64,000 nt of DNA from Citreicella sp. C3M06. Its GTDB lineage: Bacteria > Pseudomonadota > Alphaproteobacteria > Rhodobacterales > Rhodobacteraceae. Positions 34,159 through 43,586 of this stretch are shown here, piece by piece (position 1 is the first letter of the stretch; the number at the start of each line of letters is the position of its first letter). The stretch lies in assembly GCF_018860705.1 (NCBI RefSeq), contig NZ_JAHKQA010000038.1:62001-126000 (forward strand). The letters are read 5' to 3'. The notes under the pieces were generated by a model. The model saw only the letters and a program-made list of their open reading frames with translations. It did no database searches and was not told the DNA's origin. The position numbers were made by a program, and so were the translations under genes.

Positions 34159-36414
34159 TCAGCCGACCTTGCAGGCCGCCAGAACCGCCATATTGAGGAT
34201 GTCATTCGCCGTCATGTTGGTCGAACAGATCTGGATCGAGGCATCCACCCCGGCCAGAATCGGCCCGATCACCGTCGCCCCGGCCATCTCCTGCATCAGC
34301 TTGACCGAGATCGACGCCGAGTGCCGCGCCGGCACCACAAGGATGTTCGCCGGGCCGGTCAGGCGCTGGAACGGATAGGCCTCTTGCGCCTTGGTGTTCA
34401 GCGCCACGTCGACGGTCATGTCACCTTCGTATTCGAAATCGACGCCGCGCTCATCAAGGATCTGTGGCGCAAGATGCATCTTGGTCGCCCGTTCCGACAC
34501 CGGATAGCCAAAGGTCGAGAACGACACGAAAGCCACCCGCGGCTCCAGCCCCAGATGCCGCGCCACGCCTGCCGCGCGCTCGGCGATGGTCGCCAGATCC
34601 CGCTCGTCGGGCCATTCATGCACCAGCGTATCGGAAATCAGCACGATCCGCCCCTTGAGCAGCAGCGCCGTGACCCCGACCGCACCATGCGGCGCGTCGG
34701 CATCGAACACCGTGTTGATCCGCTCCATCACATGCGCCGATTTGCGGGTCGCACCGGTGACGAGGCCGTCAGCATGCCCATGCGCCAGCATCAGCGCGCC
34801 GAACACGTGCCGATCGCGCGCCGCCAGACGGTGAATGTCCTTCTGGTCGCGGCCATGCCGTTGCAGCCGCTTATAGAGGAAATCCTTGTAGGTCTCGAGA
34901 TGCCGGGTGTTGGCGGCGTTCACCACCTCGATTTCGCGGAAGGCATCGCCCAGCCCGGCCTCTTCGAGCTTGCGTTTCACATCGTCGTCGCGGCCCACCA
35001 CCAACGCCTTGCCCAGCCCGTTGCGCTGATACATCACGGCGGCGCGCAGCACGCGCACGTCATCGCCTTCGGCAAAGATCATCCGGGCCTGCGCCTGACG
35101 CGCCCGGTTGTTGATGCTGCGCAGCATCGGAGCGGTGGAATCCATCCGCCCGCGCAGGGTTTCCTCGTAGGCCTCCATGTCGATGATCGGTCGGCGCGCC
35201 GCGCCCGTGTCCATCCCTGCCTTTGCTACGGCGGGCGGAACGCGGTGAATCAGGCGCGGATCGAACGGCGTCGGGATGATGTAATCGCGACCAAAGCTGA
35301 GCTGCTTGCCATAGGCAAGTCCGACCTCATCTGGCACATCCTCGCGGGCGATGGCGGCGAGCGCCTCGGCGCAGGCGATCTTCATCGCGTCATTGATCGC
35401 CCGCGCGTGAATATCAAGCGCACCGCGGAACAGGTAGGGAAAGCCCAGAACGTTGTTCACCTGATTGGGATAATCGCTGCGGCCGGTGGCGACGATGGCG
35501 TCGGGGCGCACCTCATGGGCCTCTTCGGGCGTGATCTCGGGGTCGGGATTGGCCATGGCGAAAATCACCGGGTTCTCGGCCATGCCCGCCACCATATCCT
35601 GCGTCACCGCCCCCTTGGCGGAGACACCAAGGAACACGTCGGCGCCCTTCATCGCCTCTTCGAGGCTGCGCGCGTCGGTCACGGCGGCATGGGCCGATTT
35701 CCACTGGTTCATGCCCTCGGTGCGGCCCTGATAGATCACGCCCTTGGTGTCGCACATGATGCAGTTGTCGTGCTTTGCACCCATCGCCTTGATCAGTTCA
35801 AGGCAGGCGATCCCCGCCGCCCCCGCGCCGTTCAGCACGATCTTCACATCCTCGATCTTCTTGCCCGAGATGTGCAGCGCGTTGATCAGACCGGCGGCAC
35901 AGATCACCGCCGTGCCGTGCTGGTCGTCGTGAAACACCGGAATGTCGCAGATCTCTTTCAGACGTTGCTCGATGATGAAACACTCGGGCGCCTTGATGTC
36001 TTCGAGATTGATGCCGCCAAAGGTCGGCGCCATCAGCTGCACCGCCTTGATGAATTCATCGGGATCTTCGGTATCAAGCTCGATGTCGATGCTGTTCACA
36101 TCGGCAAAGCGCTTGAACAGCACCGACTTGCCTTCCATCACCGGCTTCGATCCCAGCGCGCCAAGATTGCCCAGACCCAGAACCGCCGTCCCGTTCGAGA
36201 TCACCGCAACAAGGTTGCCCTTGTTGGTATAATCATAGGCCAGCTCGGGGTTCGCCGCGATCTCTTCGCAGGGAACCGCAACGCCGGGCGAATAGGCCAG
36301 GCTCAGGTCGCGCTGCGTGGTCATCGGCACGGTGGCCTGAATTTCCCACTTGCCCGGAACGGGTTCGAGATGGAAGGCCAGCGCCTCTTCCCGGGTGTAC
36401 TTCATCTTGGCCAT
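34159..36414 (-). CDS. maeB: NADP-dependent malic enzyme with C-terminal phosphotransacetylase-like domain
   Basis: A 751-residue enzyme that decarboxylates malate to pyruvate. Residues about 15-430 hold the malic enzyme catalytic and NAD(P)-binding domains (SLAYSPGVAVPCEEI, DDQHGTAVICAAGLINAL, LNGAGAAGIACLELI); residues about 430-751 are a phosphotransacetylase-like domain (RQAQARMIFAEGDDVRVLRA, GPANILVVPARHSASISVKL) thought to be regulatory, responding to acetyl-CoA. This hybrid form is standard in Proteobacteria. It is divergent from mutS; the 135 bases between them hold both promoters. Confidence 0.95.
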   Translation of the reverse strand: MAKMKYTREEALAFHLEPVPGKWEIQATVPMTTQRDLSLAYSPGVAVPCEEIAANPELAYDYTNKGNLVAVISNGTAVLGLGNLGALGSKPVMEGKSVLFKRFADVNSIDIELDTEDPDEFIKAVQLMAPTFGGINLEDIKAPECFIIEQRLKEICDIPVFHDDQHGTAVICAAGLINALHISGKKIEDVKIVLNGAGAAGIACLELIKAMGAKHDNCIMCDTKGVIYQGRTEGMNQWKSAHAAVTDARSLEEAMKGADVFLGVSAKGAVTQDMVAGMAENPVIFAMANPDPEITPEEAHEVRPDAIVATGRSDYPNQVNNVLGFPYLFRGALDIHARAINDAMKIACAEALAAIAREDVPDEVGLAYGKQLSFGRDYIIPTPFDPRLIHRVPPAVAKAGMDTGAARRPIIDMEAYEETLRGRMDSTAPMLRSINNRARQAQARMIFAEGDDVRVLRAAVMYQRNGLGKALVVGRDDDVKRKLEEAGLGDAFREIEVVNAANTRHLETYKDFLYKRLQRHGRDQKDIHRLAARDRHVFGALMLAHGHADGLVTGATRKSAHVMERINTVFDADAPHGAVGVTALLLKGRIVLISDTLVHEWPDERDLATIAERAAGVARHLGLEPRVAFVSFSTFGYPVSERATKMHLAPQILDERGVDFEYEGDMTVDVALNTKAQEAYPFQRLTGPANILVVPARHSASISVKLMQEMAGATVIGPILAGVDASIQICSTNMTANDILNMAVLAACKVG

Positions 36415-36549
36415 TGCGCGTGTCTCTCCTCAAGTGGGCGTCGTCTTTGTTAGCGCAGCGCCGGGCGCGGCTCAACTACGTGGTTTTCGCCTTTCACCAT
36501 TCCGGACGGGTTTGCTATGCCCGTGCCAAACGTGCAGGCGAGGAAAGCG

Positions 36550-39186
36550 ATGACAACGGTCACGCCGATGATGGCGCAATATCTCGAAATCAAGTCCGGC
36601 CACCCGGACGCCCTGCTGTTTTATCGTATGGGCGATTTCTACGAGCTGTTCTTTGATGACGCCGCGGCGGCGGCCGAAGCGCTCGATATTGCGCTGACCA
36701 AACGCGGCAAGCATGACGGCGACGATATCCCGATGTGCGGCGTTCCGGTGCATAGCGCCGAGGGCTATTTGCTGACGCTGATCCGCAAGGGCTTTCGCGT
36801 TGCAGTCTGCGAGCAGATGGAAAGCCCCGCCGAGGCGAAAAAGCGCGGCGCCAAATCCGTGGTGCATCGCGAAGTGGTGCGTCTTGTCACCCCCGGCACG
36901 CTGACCGAGGAATCCCTGCTCGAGGCCCGCCGTCACAATTACCTCGCCGCGCTAACTGCGCTGCGCGACGACTGGGCGATCAGCTGGGCAGATATTTCCA
37001 CCGGCGCGTTTCACGTCATGCCGCTGGGCCGCGCGCGCATCGGCGCGGAATTGGCACGGCTGGCACCATCGGAGTTGCTGGTATCAGACGCGGTCGACGA
37101 AGAGCTTCGCGCTGTATTCTCTGATTTGGGAATTGTTCCCACGATTCTAGGGCGCGCATCATTCGATAGCAGCAGCGCCGAGGCACGCCTGTGCGATCTC
37201 TTTGGGGTTCAAACACTTTCCGGCTTCGGGAATTTTTCCCGGCCTGAATTCTCCGCCATGGGTGCGCTGGTCGACTACCTCGACATCACCCAAAAGGGCC
37301 GCCTGCCCTTGCTTCGCCCACCGCAAAGCGAAGCGATCTCCCGACTGCTCCAGATCGACGCCTCGACCCGGCGCAATCTTGAACTGACCCATTCGATGAA
37401 TGGCGGGCGCGCCGGATCGCTGCTGTCGGTCATAGACCGCACCGTGACCCCCGGAGGCGCGCGCCTGCTGGAACGCCGCGTCTCGTCGCCCTCGCGGGTC
37501 CTGCCAGTGATCCACGAACGGCTGGAGGCCATCGACTGGGCCATGGACACGCCGCAGGCGACAGCGCTTCGTGAACGGCTGCGCAAGGTACCGGATCTCG
37601 ATCGCGCCTTGTCGCGCCTTGGCCTCGATCGTGGCGGCCCGCGTGATCTTGCCGCCGTGCGCAACGCGCTGGAACAGGCCGAGGACATCTCGGAGGCGCT
37701 GGCCGACGCCGATTTGCCGCCCCTGTTGTCCGAATCCCGCAAAGCCCTGCACGGCCACACCGATCTACTGTCCCTGCTGGATCAGGCCCTTGTCGCCGAA
37801 CCGCCGCTACTCGCCCGCGATGGTGGCTTCATCGCGCCCGGTTATGATGCAGACCTCGACGCGTCGCGCCAATTGCGCGACGAAGGCCGCGGCGTCGTCG
37901 CCGGGATGCAGGCGCGCTATGCCGAACAGGCGGGGGTCTCCTCGCTGAAGATCAAGCACAACAATGTGCTGGGCTACTTCATCGAAACAACCGCGACCCA
38001 TGCGGAAAAGATGATGTCCCCCCCGCTGAGCGACACTTTCATCCATCGTCAGACCACCGCCAATCAGGTCCGCTTTACCACGGTCGAGCTGTCGGCGCTG
38101 GAAACCCGGATCCTGAATGCCGCGGGAGATTGTCTCGAAATCGAGAAACGCCAATTCGCAAGCCTGCGCCGTGCCATCCTCGACAGCGCCCCGCAGCTAT
38201 CGGAAACAGGCCTCGCACTCAGCGAGCTGGATCTCGCGCTCGGCCTGTCCGACCTCGCCCGCCAACAAGACTGGACCCGGCCAAAGGTCGACGACAGCCG
38301 CGCCTTCGATATCGTTGGAGGCCGCCACCCGGTCGTGGAACGCGCCCTGCAACAGCAAAATGCCGGCGCCTTCATTGCCAATGACTGCGCCCTGATGCCT
38401 CAAGGCGATGGCGCCGCGATCACCCTGCTCACTGGCCCCAACATGGCGGGTAAATCGACCTATCTGCGCCAGAATGCACTGATCGCTCTGCTCGCCCAGA
38501 TGGGCAGCTTCGTGCCCGCGCAAAGCGCTCATGTCGGGCTGGTGTCCCAAGTCTTCAGCCGTGTCGGCGCGTCGGACGATCTCGCGCGCGGGCGATCGAC
38601 CTTCATGGTGGAAATGGTCGAAACCGCCGCCATCCTCAATCAGGCAGACGAGCGCGCGCTGGTCATTCTCGACGAGATCGGCCGCGGCACGGCTACCTAC
38701 GATGGCCTGTCCATCGCCTGGGCCACACTGGAACACCTGCACGCCAGCAACCGCGTGCGCGCCCTCTTCGCCACGCATTACCACGAACTGACCCAATTGG
38801 CCGGCAAGCTCAGCGGCGTCACCAATGCCACGGTCGCGGTCAAGGAGTGGGACGGCGAGGTCATTTTCCTGCACGAAGTCCGCAAGGGCGCCGCCGACCG
38901 CTCTTACGGCGTGCAGGTTGCCCAACTGGCGGGTCTGCCAAAGCCGGTGATCGACCGAGCCCGCACCGTGCTCGAAGCCTTGGAAAAGGGAGAGCGCGAC
39001 CGACCCACGCCAAAAGCGCTGATCGACGATCTGCCGCTGTTCTCCGCCGCCGCCCAGGCCAGCCCGCCAGCAACGGGGCCGTCCCCCGTGGAACAACGCC
39101 TCACGGATCTCAACCCAGACGACCTCAGCCCGCGCGACGCCTTGCAGGCGCTGTACGATCTGAAGGCACTGATCAAAAACAACTGA
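36550..39186 (+). CDS. mutS: DNA mismatch repair protein MutS
   Basis: An 878-residue mismatch-recognition ATPase. The N-terminal mismatch-binding loop with the Phe-x-Glu (MGDFYELFF) is present, and the C-terminal ATPase has Walker A GPNMAGKST, Walker B LVILDEIGRGT and the THYHEL switch. Residues beyond 800 are the usual linker and a helical C-terminal tail (LSPRDALQALYDLKALI). ATG 36550 is chosen for its GAGGAAAG ribosome-binding site; an in-frame ATG at 36517 would add 11 residues. It ends at the hairpin 39187-39204. Confidence 0.96.
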   Translation: MTTVTPMMAQYLEIKSGHPDALLFYRMGDFYELFFDDAAAAAEALDIALTKRGKHDGDDIPMCGVPVHSAEGYLLTLIRKGFRVAVCEQMESPAEAKKRGAKSVVHREVVRLVTPGTLTEESLLEARRHNYLAALTALRDDWAISWADISTGAFHVMPLGRARIGAELARLAPSELLVSDAVDEELRAVFSDLGIVPTILGRASFDSSSAEARLCDLFGVQTLSGFGNFSRPEFSAMGALVDYLDITQKGRLPLLRPPQSEAISRLLQIDASTRRNLELTHSMNGGRAGSLLSVIDRTVTPGGARLLERRVSSPSRVLPVIHERLEAIDWAMDTPQATALRERLRKVPDLDRALSRLGLDRGGPRDLAAVRNALEQAEDISEALADADLPPLLSESRKALHGHTDLLSLLDQALVAEPPLLARDGGFIAPGYDADLDASRQLRDEGRGVVAGMQARYAEQAGVSSLKIKHNNVLGYFIETTATHAEKMMSPPLSDTFIHRQTTANQVRFTTVELSALETRILNAAGDCLEIEKRQFASLRRAILDSAPQLSETGLALSELDLALGLSDLARQQDWTRPKVDDSRAFDIVGGRHPVVERALQQQNAGAFIANDCALMPQGDGAAITLLTGPNMAGKSTYLRQNALIALLAQMGSFVPAQSAHVGLVSQVFSRVGASDDLARGRSTFMVEMVETAAILNQADERALVILDEIGRGTATYDGLSIAWATLEHLHASNRVRALFATHYHELTQLAGKLSGVTNATVAVKEWDGEVIFLHEVRKGAADRSYGVQVAQLAGLPKPVIDRARTVLEALEKGERDRPTPKALIDDLPLFSAAAQASPPATGPSPVEQRLTDLNPDDLSPRDALQALYDLKALIKNN

Positions 39187-39204
39187 CGGCGCCCGAAAGC
39201 GCCG
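39187..39204 (+). terminator. Hairpin directly after the mutS stop
   Basis: CGGCGC (39187-39192) pairs with GCGCCG (39199-39204) around CCGAAA, immediately after the mutS TGA. The following CCCCTGTCTTCTTCTGG is pyrimidine-rich but not a T-run. Confidence 0.45.
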
Positions 39205-39212
39205 CCCCTGTC

Positions 39213-39258
39213 TTCTTCTGGCTGAAAATATCCCGGGGGTGTGGGGGCTGGCCCCCAC
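39213..39258 (+). repeat. Third copy of the TTCTGGC/AATATCCC repeat with its GC hairpin
   Basis: TTCTTCTGGCTGAAAATATC, continuing CCGGGGG (39213-39239), matches copy B at 31088-31113 at all but a few positions. As there, it is followed by a GC-rich stem-loop, here GTGGGGGC-TG-GCCCCCAC (39241-39258). It lies between the convergent genes mutS and grpE. Confidence 0.65.
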
Positions 39259-39345
39259 TTTATCCCACGTGTGGGGCTGGCCTCACCCTGCCCGCTGCCT
39301 GCGATGCCTCGGCTCAACGGAGCCGTTGGCGCAGAAGCTGATTGC

Positions 39346-39903
39346 TCAGCTTGCAGGCATCGAGCTGACACCCACCTGCGCCGGACGCAGCAGGCGGTCA
39401 TGCAACATGAAGCCCTCGGCAGAGACCTGAATGATCTCGCCAGCCTTGGTTCCCGGCAGCGGCGCTTCGAACATCGCTTCGTGTTCCTTCGGATCGAAGC
39501 GATCGCCGACCTTCGGGGTGATCGTGGTCATGCCATGCTTGGCAAACACATTGCTCAGCTCGCGCAGCGTCAGTTCAACGCCTTCGATCAGCGCCGGCGC
39601 CACGTTCTCTTCCCGCGCCGCATTCAGCGCCCGCTGAAGATTGTCGTAGATCGGCAGAAGATCGCGCGCCATGCGCGAGCCGCCATACTGCTGGGCCTCG
39701 CGGCGGTCCTTGTCGGCGCGCTTGCGGGCGTTCTCGGCATCGGCCAGGGCGCGCATGAAGCGGTCCTTGTAATCGTCCCGCTCGGCACGCAACTCGTCCA
39801 GAGCCAGCGCTTCGGGGTCGATCTCGGCCTCATCCTCGGCATAGGCCTCTGCCTCTGCCGATTCGATGTCATCGAGAAAATCGTCGTTCTTCGGGTCTGC
39901 CAT
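39346..39903 (-). CDS. grpE: Nucleotide exchange factor GrpE
   Basis: A 185-residue DnaK cochaperone. An acidic, coiled-coil N-terminal region (about 1-70) is followed by the signature AENARKRADKDRREAQQYGG and the C-terminal beta domain (HGMTTITPKVGDRFDPKEHE). GrpE releases ADP from DnaK and acts as a thermosensor. It follows hrcA by 10 bases, a standard alphaproteobacterial heat-shock pair; dnaK-dnaJ are not in the window. Confidence 0.95.
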   Translation of the reverse strand: MADPKNDDFLDDIESAEAEAYAEDEAEIDPEALALDELRAERDDYKDRFMRALADAENARKRADKDRREAQQYGGSRMARDLLPIYDNLQRALNAAREENVAPALIEGVELTLRELSNVFAKHGMTTITPKVGDRFDPKEHEAMFEAPLPGTKAGEIIQVSAEGFMLHDRLLRPAQVGVSSMPAS

Positions 39904-39913
39904 GTCTTAACCT

Positions 39914-40978
39914 CTAGCTCCGTTCGGCAAGCAGCTTGCCGACCAGCTGGGCCGTGTAATCCACAATCGGAACGATCCGGCCATAGTTGAGGCGCGTGGG
40001 GCCGATGACCCCCACCGCACCGATGATCTTACGATCAGCGTTCATATAGGGAGACACCACCAGAGAGGAACCCGAAAGTGAGAAAAGTTTGTTCTCCGAT
40101 CCGATAAAAATCCGAACCCCATCGCCGCTTTCCGCCAGATCAAGAAATTCCGCGATATCCCGCTTGCGCTCCAGATCGTCGAACAGGCTGCGGATACGGT
40201 CCAGCTCGTCGCTTTCGGCCTCACCGCCCAGCAGATTCGCCCGCCCGCGCACGATCAGCCGCGCCGAGCTGTCGGCATCGCCTTCCCAGCTGGCGATCCC
40301 CGCCTCGATCAGCTCGGCGGCAAGGCTGTCGATCTCCCGGCGTCGCCGCACGATCTCATCGCCCATGACACGCCGCAGCTCTGACAGGGTGCGCCCCTCG
40401 ATCAGCGCGTTGAGAAAATTCGCTGCCTCGCGCATCGAACTGGGTGTCTGCCCGGGAGGCGGCTTGAACAGGCGGTTCTCGACATGGCCATCGGCAAAGA
40501 CCAGCACGACCAGCGCCCGGTCATGCCCGAGGCTGACAAATTCGATATGCTTGATCGGGGCTTCATGCTTGGGTGTCAGCACAAGACTCGCGCCGTGGGT
40601 CACACCCGACAACGCCGTACTGACCCGGTCGAGCAGACCGCCGACATCCCCCGCCCCGGTGCCCCGCGTCGCATCCAGTGCCTCGCGATCCTGCACATCG
40701 AGATCGCGCACCTCGAGCAAGCCATCGACGAACATCCGCAAGCCGCGCTGCGTCGGAATCCGCCCCGCCGACACATGCGGGCTGTCCAGCAGGCCAAGGA
40801 ATTCGAGATCCTGCATCACGTTGCGGATCGTCGCCGCCGATACCTTTTCCGACAGCGCGCGGCTCAGCGTGCGCGAGCCCACCGGCTCACCATTGTCGAG
40901 ATAGCCCTCGACGACCTTGCGAAAAACTTCGCGCGAGCGATCATTCATCTGCGAGAGCAGGCTTTGGTCCTCTATCAT
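39914..40978 (-). CDS. hrcA: Heat-inducible transcription repressor HrcA
   Basis: A 354-residue repressor of heat-shock genes that binds the CIRCE element. The N-terminal winged helix ([20 protein letters not shown], then [20 protein letters not shown] and [20 protein letters not shown]) is diagnostic, and the C-terminal part is a GAF-like domain ([40 protein letters not shown]). ATG 40978 has a GGAGG 8 bases upstream; ATG 40984 is only two codons earlier. No CIRCE element is visible in front of hrcA itself, so the gene is probably not autoregulated through one here. Confidence 0.94.
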   Translation of the reverse strand: MIEDQSLLSQMNDRSREVFRKVVEGYLDNGEPVGSRTLSRALSEKVSAATIRNVMQDLEFLGLLDSPHVSAGRIPTQRGLRMFVDGLLEVRDLDVQDREALDATRGTGAGDVGGLLDRVSTALSGVTHGASLVLTPKHEAPIKHIEFVSLGHDRALVVLVFADGHVENRLFKPPPGQTPSSMREAANFLNALIEGRTLSELRRVMGDEIVRRRREIDSLAAELIEAGIASWEGDADSSARLIVRGRANLLGGEAESDELDRIRSLFDDLERKRDIAEFLDLAESGDGVRIFIGSENKLFSLSGSSLVVSPYMNADRKIIGAVGVIGPTRLNYGRIVPIVDYTAQLVGKLLAERS

Positions 40979-41003
40979 ATACATGCCCTCCGAAGCCGTC
41001 CGA

Positions 41004-41033
41004 CCATTAAAGACGCTGTCATCCTGCCGTCAA
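41004..41033 (-). promoter_or_regulatory. Possible promoter of hrcA-grpE
   Basis: On the minus strand TTGACG (complement of 41028-41033) and TAATGG (complement of 41004-41009) are separated by 18 bases, a plausible housekeeping -35/-10 pair about 26 bases before the hrcA start. Judged by eye only; a heat-shock sigma-32 promoter could also lie in this gap. Confidence 0.3.
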
Positions 41034-41093
41034 TCGGGGTTGCGGGGCTGGCGTGGCATCAGTATCCCGAACGCAACCGAGAAAGGGGTTCAG

Positions 41094-41807
41094 ATGAGAC
41101 CGTCAGGACGAGATTTAAGCGAAATGCGCGCCGTTTCAATCGAAACGAACGTTGTGAAACATGCCGAGGGCTCCTGCCTCATCCGGATCGGGGATACAGC
41201 CGTCATCTGCACCGCTTCGCTTGAAGAACGCGTGCCGCCGTTCATCAAGGGCTCGGGCCTCGGCTGGGTCACGGCGGAATACGGCATGCTGCCCCGATCG
41301 ACCGGCAGCCGGATGCGCCGCGAGGCCGCCAGCGGCAAGCAAGGCGGGCGCACCGTCGAAATTCAGCGCCTGATCGGGCGCAGCCTGCGCGCCGGCGTCG
41401 ATCGCGTTGCGCTTGGCGAACGCCAGATCACCATCGACTGCGACGTGATCCAGGCCGATGGCGGCACCCGCTGCGCGTCGATCACCGGCGGCTGGGTTGC
41501 GCTGAAACTGGCGGTGAACAAGCTGATCAAGGCGCGGGCAATCACCTCCGATCCGCTGGTATCGCCGGTTGCTGCCGTATCCTGCGGCATCTACGCGGGC
41601 CAGCCGGTGCTCGATCTCGACTATCCCGAGGACAGCGAAGCCGGCGTCGACGGAAACTTCATCTTACGCGCAGACGGTCAGTTGATCGAAGTGCAGATGT
41701 CTGCCGAGGGCGCGACCTTCAACCGCGAGCAGATGAGCACGCTGATGGACCTCGCCGAAAAAGGTGTGGCCGAGCTGGTCGCAGCGCAAAAGGCCGCCGT
41801 GGCATGA
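41094..41807 (+). CDS. rph: Ribonuclease PH
   Basis: A 237-residue phosphate-dependent 3'-5' exoribonuclease that trims tRNA 3' ends. Family motifs: [33 protein letters not shown], the phosphate-binding [10 protein letters not shown] and [14 protein letters not shown]. Start 41094 has a GAAAGGGG purine tract upstream and matches family N-termini. Its stop overlaps the rdgB start by four bases; rph-rdgB-hemW form a coupled operon. Confidence 0.96.
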   Translation: MRPSGRDLSEMRAVSIETNVVKHAEGSCLIRIGDTAVICTASLEERVPPFIKGSGLGWVTAEYGMLPRSTGSRMRREAASGKQGGRTVEIQRLIGRSLRAGVDRVALGERQITIDCDVIQADGGTRCASITGGWVALKLAVNKLIKARAITSDPLVSPVAAVSCGIYAGQPVLDLDYPEDSEAGVDGNFILRADGQLIEVQMSAEGATFNREQMSTLMDLAEKGVAELVAAQKAAVA

Positions 41808-42415
41808 CCCGCAAGTTCACTGGCGACCGACTTCTGGTCGCCACTCACAATGCCGGCAAACTCGTCGAGATCGCCGATCTGCTGAAACCTCACGGGGTTT
41901 CAGTGGTCGGCGCCGCCGAGATGAACCTGCCCGAACCGGTCGAGGATGGCACCACCTTCGTGCACAACGCCCGGCTCAAGGCCCACGCGGCGGCCAAGGC
42001 AACCGGTTTGCCCGCCCTCTCCGATGACAGCGGCATCGAGATCGACGCGCTGAACGGCGCTCCCGGCGTTTATACCGCCGACTGGGCCGAAACCCCGAAC
42101 GGGCGCGATTTCGTCATGGCGATGACCCGCGCCCATGACGAGCTGGTCGCCAGCGGCGCGCCCCAGCCTTGGACAGCGCGGTTTTGCTGCACACTGGTCC
42201 TCGCTTGGCCCGATGGCCATGACGAGGTGTTCCCCGGCGTGATGGAAGGCCAGATCGTCTGGCCGATGCGGGGCAATCAGGGCCATGGCTACGACCCGGT
42301 GTTCCAACCCTCGGGCCATGACATCACCTTTGGCGAGATGGATCGCTTCGAAAAGAACCGCATCAGCCACCGCGCCGATGCCTTCAACAAATTCGTGACC
42401 GGCTGCTTTGGCTGA
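41804..42415 (+). CDS. rdgB: XTP/dITP diphosphatase (non-canonical purine NTP pyrophosphatase)
   Basis: A 203-residue HAM1-family enzyme that hydrolyses dITP, ITP and XTP to keep them out of DNA and RNA. Motifs: [38 protein letters not shown], and [17 protein letters not shown] with SHRADAF near the end. It overlaps rph by four bases and hemW by eight, consistent with translational coupling. Confidence 0.96.
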   Translation: MTRKFTGDRLLVATHNAGKLVEIADLLKPHGVSVVGAAEMNLPEPVEDGTTFVHNARLKAHAAAKATGLPALSDDSGIEIDALNGAPGVYTADWAETPNGRDFVMAMTRAHDELVASGAPQPWTARFCCTLVLAWPDGHDEVFPGVMEGQIVWPMRGNQGHGYDPVFQPSGHDITFGEMDRFEKNRISHRADAFNKFVTGCFG

Positions 42416-43562
42416 CCTGTCCGACACGTGGCGCGCAGGAGGCCTTGGGCTTTACGTCCACTGGCCCTTCTGCGAAGCCAAATGCCCCTATTGCGATTTC
42501 AATTCGCATGTCGTCAGCCATGTCGACCAGTCGCGATGGGCCGAAGCGCTGGCCTCGGAAATTCGGCGCTATGGCGTGATGACCGAAGGCCGCGTGCTCA
42601 ATTCGATCTATTTTGGCGGTGGAACACCGTCTCTGATGGACCCGCAAACCGTGCGCGCCGCGCTGGATGCATCGCGCGAGCACTGGGCCTGGGCCAATGA
42701 CATCGAGATCACGCTTGAAGCCAACCCCCGCTCTGTCGAAATCCGCAAGTTCGAGGGTTTTTCCCTTGCCGGTGTGAACCGAGTTTCGCTTGGCGTTCAG
42801 GCGTTGCGGCCCGATGATCTGCGCAAACTCGGTCGCCTGCACGGGGTCGATGAAGCGCTGAGCGCCCTGAACGTGGCGAAATCTGTGTTCGACCGTGTGA
42901 CCTTTGATCTTATCTATGCGCGGCAGGGGCAAACACTCAATGATTGGGGTACAGAACTTCGCGAAGCACTAGATATCGCGGGTGACCACCTGTCATTGTA
43001 TCAGTTGACCATTGAACAGGGTACGGCTTTCTGGGATCGGTTTCAGGCGGGTGGCTTGCGCGGCTTACCTGACGAAGATCTCGGGGCCGATATGTACCTC
43101 GCAACGCAGGAAATCTGCGAAGCGCAGGGATTTTCCGCCTACGAAGTCTCAAATCACGCGCGCCCCGACGCAATGTCACGGCATAATATGGTATACTGGC
43201 GAGGTGGCGACTATGTCGGCGTCGGCCCTGGCGCGCATGGACGGGTCACGCTGAACGGCCATCGACATGCCACTGTTGCACGCCGGATGCCCGGAGACTG
43301 GTTGAACGCCAGTTTCCGAGACGAAACCGAGTGGCTGTCATCTAACGACGTCTGGAACGAATTCCTGATGATGGGGTTGCGCCTGTCCGAGGGCATCGAC
43401 TCTGCGCGCGCAGCGCAGATTGGCGGCGAAAAGGCCGAAACGCTCGATCTGTCCAGCCTGATCGACATGGGCCTGATGTGGCAGACAAATGAGCGTTTTG
43501 GCGTGACGCAGAGCGGCCGGATGGTACTTAACACCCTGACCGCAGATCTGCTGACCGTGTAA
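42408..43562 (+). CDS. hemW: Radical SAM family heme chaperone HemW
   Basis: A 384-residue radical SAM protein (formerly called HemN-like). The cluster motif CEAKCPYC (CxxxCxxC) is present near residue 21, followed by FGGGTPSLMDP. It lacks the extra N-terminal region of true coproporphyrinogen III dehydrogenase, and in this family serves heme delivery to respiratory proteins. The start is TTG 42408, overlapping the rdgB end by eight bases; no ATG or GTG fits before the conserved GLGLYVHWPFCEAKC. The second half of the gene is visibly AT-richer than the first. Confidence 0.92.
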   Translation: MADLSDTWRAGGLGLYVHWPFCEAKCPYCDFNSHVVSHVDQSRWAEALASEIRRYGVMTEGRVLNSIYFGGGTPSLMDPQTVRAALDASREHWAWANDIEITLEANPRSVEIRKFEGFSLAGVNRVSLGVQALRPDDLRKLGRLHGVDEALSALNVAKSVFDRVTFDLIYARQGQTLNDWGTELREALDIAGDHLSLYQLTIEQGTAFWDRFQAGGLRGLPDEDLGADMYLATQEICEAQGFSAYEVSNHARPDAMSRHNMVYWRGGDYVGVGPGAHGRVTLNGHRHATVARRMPGDWLNASFRDETEWLSSNDVWNEFLMMGLRLSEGIDSARAAQIGGEKAETLDLSSLIDMGLMWQTNERFGVTQSGRMVLNTLTADLLTV

Positions 43563-43586
43563 TCCTCAGCGCGCGGCGCTGAGGAT
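43562..43586. terminator. 11-bp hairpin spanning the convergent hemW and parB stops
   Basis: ATCCTCAGCGC (43562-43572) and GCGCTGAGGAT (43576-43586) are perfect inverse complements around a three-base loop. The element covers the last base of the hemW stop and the parB stop codon (43566-43568). It could attenuate transcription from both sides; there is no T-run. Confidence 0.5.

Noticed and set aside
40979-41093. CIRCE element expected near hrcA
   Set aside because: No TTAGCACTC-N9-GAGTGCTAA or close form was seen in the gap between hrcA and rph.
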